Shown here one piece after another: positions 9,069 through 14,818 of a stretch of 20,452 bases of DNA. Below the pieces are notes generated by a model. That model was not told the origin of the DNA and did not search any database. It was given only the letters and a program-made list of their open reading frames with translations. Position 1 is the first letter of the stretch, and each line of letters starts with the position of its first letter. The translations under genes were made by a program, and so were the position numbers. This DNA comes from JBBQKF01 sp964549475 (GTDB taxonomy: Bacteria > Bacillota > Clostridia > Saccharofermentanales > UBA5734). The stretch covers positions 1-20,452 of the forward strand of contig CAZJXH010000035.1 in the NCBI GenBank assembly GCA_964549475.1, written 5' to 3'.

Positions 9069-11654
9069 TTACAGCAGGTCGAATAGATTTTCATCTTCAT
9101 GCTTTTTTCGTTCTGATAGTATTCCTAAGTATTTCTGGACAGCTATGTACTGTTTTTTGCAGACAAAAGCATCGTCATTTAGTGCCTCCAATAGATCCTT
9201 GAAATCTTCCTGATGTTTGCGAATATCGGCTATAGAAAATTGACAAATGTACCCGGCGTCCTTATCTTCGACTTCTTCAACATCAATCACTTCTCCGTGT
9301 CGATTAAAAATCGTTTCTTGCCGCAGGCGCGGAGTGCGCTCAATTACAAGATCTTCATAATAAGGCAATTCAGCGAGTGTAGTACCCGTTACTATTCCGC
9401 CTCTATTAAATTCGCTTATAGCAAGGATGGCACTAAAGATGAAAGAGCGTGGTTCAAGAAATCTGCGTGAAAATCGGTATTCGTCGTCAGATGAATAAGT
9501 AATTTGTGGATACATTTCTTCAAGAAAAGTCCAATAGCCATCGGACTTTTTGCATTTGTCAAACAGCGTGGTCAAAAACGGTAGCAGAATATACTCCTCT
9601 ACCTTTTCGGTGACCATATCGTAGAGCATAAAGAATGTATTGTCGCTATACATCCTTCGTTGATGTTTTTCGAAAAATTCACCGAGCTTGTTGATAAACT
9701 TATCCTTTTGTTTTGAGAAGAACAGTGCGCAAAAATACTCCTGGAAAGACCGATGTGTGAAGTGGTAACTGTTGCCCTCGACATACATTAGGCACAAGTT
9801 AGAACATAGGTCTTCGCGAAAATCGCTGGCCGTTGTCTTCTTATCATTTGCCGCTGAACGGGCGTTAAGTTGATGGAAGTATCCATCAAATTCCTCAGAG
9901 GTCATCTCAAACTTCTCATCGTTATAGGACCGGAAGCATAACTCAGCAAAGTAATCGGCGAAAGCATCTACTGACAGTCCGGTCCTCAAAGCGCGTTTAT
10001 AAGCACCCTTGCTTGCATCATGTCGTTTTGCCAACACTTCAAACGCTTCTCGATAAAAAACATGCATCTTTAATGGCACTTCGGCGTACTGCTCAAACGT
10101 TAACAGCATAATTGTCAGCAATAACGGGTTTTGAGTAAATGACTGGTGAGTGCGAAACAGTGTCTTTTCCAAGGCCGCCTGAAACTTTTCTTTTATAGCC
10201 GGTTCATCTGGACGAAACTCCAACCGGTCTACTAACTGCATGGCCTGCCGCGGATTAAATGGCATCAGCCTCAATAAGCTAAAGCGTTCATATGAAACGA
10301 AAGATTGGAACGGACGCGATGACAATATAAAGATATTTCCAGAGTACTTGTCGGTTAGCACCTCCAATTCACGTTCGAATCTCTTAACAGAACCAGCACC
10401 GATTTCATCTAATCCGTCAAGCAGCAACAGGCATAACCCATGTGTAAGCATCCGTTCAAATTGCTCTTTAGATAATCTATCGTCAAACACGCCAATCTTG
10501 GAGTAGACATACTCAAACAGCGAGTCCGCAGTCTCATCAAAATCTTTTAGCGGAACAAATACCGGGAAACATTTCAGATCGTCAAAATTTGCTATAGCGT
10601 TCAGCATAAGATGACGCATCATCATCGATTTTCCGAGACCTCCGGTACCGTTGATGATAATAAAACGGGAGATGTCTCTTAATTTCTTTATAGTTGCGTC
10701 TTCAAGAATCGAAAAATTATGCGGATGCTTTGCAGCCCGGCCGTCATCGTCTCTATATCTGATAGCATTGCAAACATAGAAATCATAAAAAGGCTTGGGC
10801 TGGTCGCTATACAACAATGTCTTGATAGTGCTATATTTTTCCTCGGCGTTGCGAAGATATGTATAAACGTCCGGCATTATAGCCTTTCGGACTATTGTCG
10901 GTGTCAGTTCCTGTGAAATTTCGGTGTTGACGGTTGGTGAGACTGGGGCTACATATGTTCCGCAGTCTACATTAAAACCTTCGGGTGCAGGCGAACTCTC
11001 AGTAACACAATAACGTCCCTGCACATTCGTAGCTGACCAATTGGATACCGTTGCGGCACCCATAGTGTTGTCCTTGCGTTCAGTCACAATAAATTTCCAT
11101 ACGCTTAGAAGAAATGCAGGGAGATATATGTTCTGCACAGCCGCCAGCTCAGATTTTGCAACTGAAGATCCGTCTTTACATATCGCGAATTGATAATCTT
11201 CTGGAATAACGGGTATTCCTGCGTCGTTCACAATCATTTCTATCAGTCGTCTTGCAAGTTTTTTATCCTTTTGACTTGTTGTTCCAACATCAATGAAGTT
11301 TTTCACGAATCCCGTCATGTCATTCAGCACACCGTCATAATCCGATTCTATACGTGACAAAAATGCCGAAACCACAGCCTCGTCTGCGAACTGCAAATCT
11401 TGAGGCGTATTTTCTGCGCATCGCTTGAAGTGGGTAGTGTAAGTTTTGAATGTATCGCCTGCGGGCTTTAAGTAGTCAGGTTGCACAATCTGAACGAGTC
11501 CTATCAATACGTCCTGCTCGTAAAAAGCATCAAAGACGCTTTGAGTACGTTGTCGTCGTGTGGCTGTTATCCTCTTTGACTCCAGTATCTGTATGAAGAA
11601 AGTACCACCACACAAAATCGGGTGTGCAGGATTTATCACATTTTTTGCCTCCAT
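9069..11654 (-). CDS. NACHT-type STAND NTPase, probable antiphage defence protein
   Basis: The product has 861 residues. A P-loop GTGGLGKS (about residues 336-343) follows FIIIN. A Walker B segment LLLLDGLDEIG (about 409-419) and an arginine-bearing sensor strand IFILSSRPF (about 441-449) complete a NACHT ATPase. The FTHRSFQEYFCALFF segment (about 632-646) is the usual winged-helix end of NACHT modules. Bacterial NACHT proteins are known antiphage sensors that oligomerise and trigger an attached effector. The first 320 residues and the last 200 match no domain I can name; no nuclease, TIR or transmembrane segment is obvious, and there are no evident TPR or LRR repeats. The ATG at 11654 has only a weak AGGA about 12 nt upstream. 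It lies directly upstream of the BREX operon on the same strand, with no clear terminator after it. Confidence 0.88.
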   Translation of the reverse strand: MEAKNVINPAHPILCGGTFFIQILESKRITATRRQRTQSVFDAFYEQDVLIGLVQIVQPDYLKPAGDTFKTYTTHFKRCAENTPQDLQFADEAVVSAFLSRIESDYDGVLNDMTGFVKNFIDVGTTSQKDKKLARRLIEMIVNDAGIPVIPEDYQFAICKDGSSVAKSELAAVQNIYLPAFLLSVWKFIVTERKDNTMGAATVSNWSATNVQGRYCVTESSPAPEGFNVDCGTYVAPVSPTVNTEISQELTPTIVRKAIMPDVYTYLRNAEEKYSTIKTLLYSDQPKPFYDFYVCNAIRYRDDDGRAAKHPHNFSILEDATIKKLRDISRFIIINGTGGLGKSMMMRHLMLNAIANFDDLKCFPVFVPLKDFDETADSLFEYVYSKIGVFDDRLSKEQFERMLTHGLCLLLLDGLDEIGAGSVKRFERELEVLTDKYSGNIFILSSRPFQSFVSYERFSLLRLMPFNPRQAMQLVDRLEFRPDEPAIKEKFQAALEKTLFRTHQSFTQNPLLLTIMLLTFEQYAEVPLKMHVFYREAFEVLAKRHDASKGAYKRALRTGLSVDAFADYFAELCFRSYNDEKFEMTSEEFDGYFHQLNARSAANDKKTTASDFREDLCSNLCLMYVEGNSYHFTHRSFQEYFCALFFSKQKDKFINKLGEFFEKHQRRMYSDNTFFMLYDMVTEKVEEYILLPFLTTLFDKCKKSDGYWTFLEEMYPQITYSSDDEYRFSRRFLEPRSFIFSAILAISEFNRGGIVTGTTLAELPYYEDLVIERTPRLRQETIFNRHGEVIDVEEVEDKDAGYICQFSIADIRKHQEDFKDLLEALNDDAFVCKKQYIAVQKYLGILSERKKHEDENLFDLL

Positions 11655-11729
11655 AGATATCTTTTAATCCTATTAACACTATTAACCTTATTATTGCTGG
11701 ACATTAAACCTATCATCATTTGGATAGTT

Positions 11730-11756
11730 CCTGTGAGTAATCGCAGGGGCTTTTTT
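11730..11756 (+). terminator. Rho-independent terminator-like hairpin, plus strand, with no plus-strand gene before it
   Basis: CCTGTG (11730-11735) and CGCAGG (11742-11747) form a 6-bp stem with one G-U pair and a 6-nt loop. GGC and six T (11751-11756) follow. No plus-strand gene lies to the left, so the terminator would end a short non-coding transcript, or transcription antisense to the NACHT 5' end. The segment 11733-11749 is complementary to the leader of the next gene. Confidence 0.6.
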
Positions 11757-11794
11757 ATTGCTTCAGATTGGTCTTTTGACGAGGTTATACCTCT

Positions 11795-11826
11795 ATCAAT
11801 TCATATCAATTCTGACTAAATCAATT
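11795..11826. repeat. Three direct repeats of ATCAATT in the divergent control region
   Basis: ATCAATT occurs at 11795-11801, 11805-11811 and 11820-11826, with starts 10 and 15 nt apart. The first two overlap the 16-nt word shared with the BREX promoter region. They are placed between the divergent NACHT and sigma-like genes, as expected for repressor or activator sites. Confidence 0.4.
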
Positions 11827-11829
11827 TAT

Positions 11830-11862
11830 CACATATTAACCCGAAAAACAATCGAATATGTG
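11830..11862. promoter_or_regulatory. Inverted repeat, candidate operator before the sigma-like gene
   Basis: CACATATT (11830-11837) and AATATGTG (11855-11862) are perfect 8-bp inverted arms separated by 17 nt. They lie about 75-105 nt before the sigma-like gene start. I could not identify a convincing -10/-35 pair here, so whether this overlaps a promoter is unknown. Confidence 0.45.
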
Positions 11863-11884
11863 TAAATTTGCACAAAGCCTTAGA

Positions 11885-11927
11885 GATTTTCCCCTGCGAT
11901 TGCTCACGCAATCAAAATCACAGGAGG
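11885..11927 (+). promoter_or_regulatory. Structured 5' leader of the sigma-like gene with alternative folds over the ribosome binding site
   Basis: One fold pairs GATTTT (11885-11890) with AAAATC (11914-11919) and GATTGC (11898-11903) with GCAATC (11908-11913). This leaves AGGAGG (11922-11927) free. A competing fold pairs CCTGCGATT (11893-11901) with AATCACAGG (11916-11924), with one mismatch, and covers part of the ribosome binding site. The segment 11891-11907 is also complementary to 11733-11749 in the upstream terminator hairpin. The alternative structures are seen in the sequence; regulation is inferred. Confidence 0.5.
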
Positions 11928-11934
11928 AAATGAA

Positions 11935-12456
11935 ATGAAAACCAACGACAATCAACCCACCGAACGCGCTATCTACCTCAAGGACTTACACCAATGGGTG
12001 CCAGTCAGCAAGACCGACTACGACAACTACTACCGAGACATCAATGCCTATCGCCGAAGACAGCAGGAACACGGCCGCTGTGTTTGCCCGGCAAGCAAGC
12101 GCTATCTCTGCGATATGGACTGTTGGACCTGCCGTTTTCGCAAAGCTGGTGATGAACTTTCTCTTGATTACACCATTACCGACGAGGACGGCAACGAAAA
12201 GAGCTGGCTCGATGACTTAGCAGACGATGCCCCCAGCGCTCAGTCAGTCTTGGAGGAGAGCGAACTGCTGGACGCTTTTTTATGCAAGTTGGACGAGCTC
12301 GATCCCGACGGTCGCCGCATCTGCGAGCTTTTGCTTCAGAAAAAGTCGGAGCGCGAGATAGCCGTCATCATGGGAATTTCTCAGCAATCCACCATTAACT
12401 ACAAAAAGAAAAAGGCGTTTGAAACTCTGCGTAAGCTCCTGCGCGACTACATCTGA
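11935..12456 (+). CDS. Small sigma-70 region 4-like regulator with N-terminal Cys cluster (phage type)
   Basis: The 173-residue product ends in a sigma region 4-like helix-turn-helix. The segment LDELDPDGRRICELLLQKKS is followed by EREIAVIMGISQQSTINYKKKKAFETLRKLL (about residues 139-168). No region 2 is recognisable, so it is either a divergent sigma factor or a sigma-like DNA-binding activator, a type often found at the head of Firmicutes prophage replication modules. Five cysteines at about 49, 51, 59, 63 and 66 suggest a metal-binding knuckle. The ATG at 11935 has AGGAGG at 11922-11927; an ATG 5 nt upstream stops after two codons. A terminator hairpin follows the stop. It heads the plus-strand module and may control the genes behind it. 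Confidence 0.75.
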   Translation: MKTNDNQPTERAIYLKDLHQWVPVSKTDYDNYYRDINAYRRRQQEHGRCVCPASKRYLCDMDCWTCRFRKAGDELSLDYTITDEDGNEKSWLDDLADDAPSAQSVLEESELLDAFLCKLDELDPDGRRICELLLQKKSEREIAVIMGISQQSTINYKKKKAFETLRKLLRDYI

Positions 12457-12469
12457 TGCCACATCCTTC

Positions 12470-12511
12470 TTTCTCCGGCTGCCTTTATCGGTGGCTGGAG
12501 AAAAACTTTTT
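12470..12511 (+). terminator. Rho-independent terminator after the sigma-like gene
   Basis: TTTCTCCGGCTGCC (12470-12483) pairs over 14 positions, three of them G-U, with 12490-12503. The loop is 6 nt (TTTATC) and a run of five T at 12507-12511 follows. It starts 14 nt after the sigma-like stop codon. Confidence 0.65.
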
Positions 12512-12514
12512 CAA

Positions 12515-12551
12515 ATTTTCGTTCAAACAGCATTCACACCTCCATTGGGTA
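12515..12551 (+). promoter_or_regulatory. Bipartite motif copy 1, candidate element-specific promoter
   Basis: ATTTTCGTTCAAAC (12515-12528), 12 nt, then TCCATTGGGTA (12541-12551). The identical two blocks with identical spacing occur at 16762-16798. Copy 1 begins 3 nt after a terminator T-run and lies about 47 nt before the next start codon, the right place for a promoter. With TTCAAAC as -35 and TGGGTA as -10 the spacer is 17 nt. Recognition by the sigma-like protein encoded just upstream is an inference. Confidence 0.55.
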
Positions 12552-12598
12552 GAGGAAAGAGCAAAACGACAACAGCTCCTTCCAAGGAGGTGAAAAAA

Positions 12599-12805
12599 AT
12601 GTACAAGGCACAGACAAGACCCCGGAACGACGCTGCAGACGATGAACTCATTGATGTTCTCATTGCGATCAGCATTGTGTCCATGCGGCTGGCAAGAAAA
12701 CTGACCTTGCTCGCCATGAAGAGTCAATCCAAGGAAGGAGGAAAAGCAAATGAGAGACATGATTATGACCATCGAAGAACTACGCAGCGCCGCTGCAGCT
12801 ATTAA
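12599..12805 (+). CDS. Small hypothetical protein (68 aa) of the phage module
   Basis: The ATG at 12599 has a very strong AAGGAGGTG ribosome binding site 6-7 nt upstream. It opens a 68-residue frame starting MYKAQTRPRNDAADDELIDV and containing a hydrophobic-basic helix (LIAISIVSMRLARKLTLL). The in-frame open region extends upstream to 12419 but crosses the terminator and motif, so the short version is the real one. It overlaps the next gene by 56 nt in another frame, and the C-terminal tail looks low in information. I do not recognise a function. The charged start plus a short amphipathic helix would fit a small adaptor or regulator, but that is a guess. Confidence 0.6.
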   Translation: MYKAQTRPRNDAADDELIDVLIAISIVSMRLARKLTLLAMKSQSKEGGKANERHDYDHRRTTQRRCSY

Positions 12806-13052
12806 CGATGCCGCAAACTGGCTGGCGGAGCAGTTTGGCAGCAATGAGCCCTCGACGGAACCTACGCCCGCCGAGACGGTACTAACGCTGGAAGCAGTCA
12901 GGGCAGCTCTTGCGGATAAATCCCGCGCTGGTTTCACCGCTCAGATTCGTTCTCTGCTCCAAAAGTTCGGTGCCGACAAGCTGTCCGGCATTGACCCGAC
13001 CAACTACAAAGCACTGCTTGCAGATGTGGAGGAACTGAACAATGCCAACTAA
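12750..13052 (+). CDS. Hypothetical protein (100 aa) of the phage replication module
   Basis: The 100-residue acidic protein has two helical halves. The first is MTIEELRSAAAAINDAANWLAEQF. The second (LEAVRAALADKSRAGFTAQIRSLLQKFGADKLSGIDP) is shaped like the small helical C-terminal domain seen in several phage proteins that precede DUF2800. GGAGG at 12737-12741 lies 8 nt before the ATG. The stop overlaps the DUF2800 start by 11 nt, so translation is probably coupled. No enzymatic motif is visible. By position it may be an accessory factor for the nuclease or ssDNA-binding protein encoded next. Confidence 0.7.
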   Translation: MRDMIMTIEELRSAAAAINDAANWLAEQFGSNEPSTEPTPAETVLTLEAVRAALADKSRAGFTAQIRSLLQKFGADKLSGIDPTNYKALLADVEELNNAN

Positions 13053-14181
13053 AGGACACGCCATTCTCTCCGCATCAAGTTCCGAGCGTTGGTTGCATTG
13101 CCCGCCCAGTGTACGGCTCTGCGAAAACTACGACGACAAGGGCAGCGATTATGCCGTCGAAGGGACCCAAGCCCACGCACTTTGTGAGTACAAGCTCCGC
13201 CAAGCACTAGGCATGATGGCAAAGAACCCAACCGAAAGCCTCACATGGTTCAACGAGGAAATGTCCGACTGTGCCTCTGGCTACGCTGCCTACATCCTCG
13301 AACTGGTGGAAGCAGCCAAGCAAACCTGCATCGACCCGGTCGTCCTAATCGAGCAATGTGTGGACTTTTCGCGCTGGGTGGAGTCCGGATTCGGCACCGC
13401 TGACTGCATTATTATCGCGGACGGCACCTTGCAGATATGCGATTACAAACACGGGTTAGGCGTTCTTGTAAGTGCCGAGAAGAATCCACAATTGCAATGC
13501 TACGCACTTGGTGCCCTGGAGCTGTTCGACGGAATCTACGACATCGATACCGTTCGCATGATCATTTATCAGCCGCGCCGCGATAACGTCAGCACCTATG
13601 AGCTTTCAAAAGATGAGCTTTACTGCTGGGCGGACGAGGTGCTCAAGCCTACTGCTGACCTTGCTTTCGCCGGTGACGGCAACTTCCTCTGCGGCGAATG
13701 GTGCGGTTTTTGCAAGGCAAAACACGACTGCAGGGCTAGAGCCGACGCCAACTTGGAGCTTGCCCGCTATGATTTCAAGTTGCCGCCTCTGCTCACGGAC
13801 GAGGAAGTCGAAGAAATCCTTGCCCGCATCGATGACCTTGTCGCATGGGCTACGGACATCAAGGAATACGCCCTGCAGCAGGCCGTCAGCGGCAAAGAAT
13901 GGAATGGCTGGAAGCTAGTCGAAGGCCGATCCATTCGTAGGTACACCAACGAAACAGCCGTCGCCGACACAGTAAGCGATGCTGGCTTTGATCCTTATGA
14001 ACACAAGGTTTTCGGCGTCACTGCTATGCAAAAGCTCCTCGGCAAATTTCGTTTTGATGAACTACTCGCGGCCTATATCGATAAGCCGCAAGGCAAACCC
14101 ACTCTCGTGCCGGAGATCGACAAACGTCCGGCGATGAACACAGCAAAAAATGATTTTATGGAGGAAAACGATTATGAGTAA
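13042..14181 (+). CDS. DUF2800 family RecB/Cas4-like PD-(D/E)XK nuclease with Fe-S cysteines
   Basis: The 379-residue product begins HAILSASSSERWLHCPPS, typical of DUF2800 phage proteins. It has GTQAHALCE (about 41-49), GTADCIIIADGTLQICDYKHG (about 118-138; D121 and D134-Y-K136 as the nuclease core) and a Q/Y motif LQCYALGALE (about 151-160). C20 together with C221-X2-C224-X5-C230 matches the four-cysteine iron-sulphur pattern of Cas4 and AddB nucleases. It is therefore probably an exonuclease acting on DNA ends in replication or recombination of the element. It overlaps the genes on both sides by 11 and 8 nt. The family call is firm; the Fe-S assignment is from spacing only. Confidence 0.88.
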   Translation: MPTKGHAILSASSSERWLHCPPSVRLCENYDDKGSDYAVEGTQAHALCEYKLRQALGMMAKNPTESLTWFNEEMSDCASGYAAYILELVEAAKQTCIDPVVLIEQCVDFSRWVESGFGTADCIIIADGTLQICDYKHGLGVLVSAEKNPQLQCYALGALELFDGIYDIDTVRMIIYQPRRDNVSTYELSKDELYCWADEVLKPTADLAFAGDGNFLCGEWCGFCKAKHDCRARADANLELARYDFKLPPLLTDEEVEEILARIDDLVAWATDIKEYALQQAVSGKEWNGWKLVEGRSIRRYTNETAVADTVSDAGFDPYEHKVFGVTAMQKLLGKFRFDELLAAYIDKPQGKPTLVPEIDKRPAMNTAKNDFMEENDYE

Positions 14182-14749
14182 CAACACCAACAAAGCAAAC
14201 AACCCAATGAAGGTTATCACCGGCCCTGACACCCGCTGGAGCTATGCGAACGTCTGGGAGGCCAAAAGCATCAACGGCGGCACTCCGAAGTTCTCCGTTT
14301 CGCTTATTATCCCTAAGTCCGACACCAAGACCGTCGCCAAGATCAAGACTGCAATTGAGGCAGCTTACCATGATGGTGAATCCAAGCTCAAGGGTACCGG
14401 CAAGTCCGTGCCTCCGATAGCGGCAATCAAGACCCCGCTCCGCGACGGTGATACCGAACGCCCGGACGACGCTGCTTATGCAAACGCTTACTTCATCAAT
14501 GCAAACTCCGCGACTGCCCCTGGTATCGTGGACGCTGACCGAAACCCGATTCTGACCCGATCAGAGGTCTACTCCGGTGTTTATTGCAGAGTCAGCATCA
14601 GCTTCTATGCGTTCAACAGCAATGGTAATAAGGGCATCGCATGCGGGCTCAATAACCTGCAGAAGGTGCGTGACGGCGAACCGCTCGGTGGCAGGGTAGC
14701 CGCTGAAGATGATTTCACAACTGATGAGGATGAAGATTTTCTTGCCTAA
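14174..14749 (+). CDS. DUF2815 family protein, probable phage ssDNA-binding protein
   Basis: The 191-residue product, starting MSNNTNKANNPMKVITGPDT, matches DUF2815 in order and content. It has RWSYANVWEAKSINGGTPKFSVSLIIPKSD near the start, YCRVSISFYAFN in the second half, and an acidic tail (DDFTTDEDEDFLA). An acidic C-terminal tail after a beta-rich domain is the plan of many single-stranded DNA-binding proteins. The neighbouring nuclease and polymerase fit that role, but the reaction is inferred. I chose the ATG at 14174, with GGAGG at 14160-14164, over an in-frame ATG at 14150. The start overlaps the DUF2800 stop by 8 nt (ATGAGTAA). Confidence 0.83.
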   Translation: MSNNTNKANNPMKVITGPDTRWSYANVWEAKSINGGTPKFSVSLIIPKSDTKTVAKIKTAIEAAYHDGESKLKGTGKSVPPIAAIKTPLRDGDTERPDDAAYANAYFINANSATAPGIVDADRNPILTRSEVYSGVYCRVSISFYAFNSNGNKGIACGLNNLQKVRDGEPLGGRVAAEDDFTTDEDEDFLA

Positions 14750-14765
14750 ACACCAGATACCCGAT

Positions 14766-14789
14766 GGGTGGCGGAGCAATCTGCCACCC
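14766..14789 (+). other. GC-rich hairpin with GCAA tetraloop between DUF2815 and polymerase genes
   Basis: GGGTGGCGGA and TCTGCCACCC form a 10-bp stem (one G-U) closed by GCAA, a GNRA-type tetraloop. The following TATTTGGGCTTT is a weak T-tract. It may be an attenuator/terminator or an mRNA-stabilising hairpin. It lies 16 nt after the DUF2815 stop and 29 nt before the polymerase start codon. Confidence 0.55.
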
Positions 14790-14818
14790 TATTTGGGCTT
14801 TGAAAGGATGGTTGAACT

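Noticed and set aside
11622..11819. 65-codon plus-strand frame with a leucine-rich hydrophobic stretch, resembling a small toxic membrane peptide
   Set aside because: It starts with a GTG inside the NACHT coding region without a ribosome binding site, and runs through the terminator hairpin; no support for translation.
12419..12598. Upstream extension of the 68-residue small gene to 12419
   Set aside because: The extension overlaps the sigma-like gene end, a terminator hairpin and the bipartite motif; the strong AAGGAGGTG site places the start at 12599.
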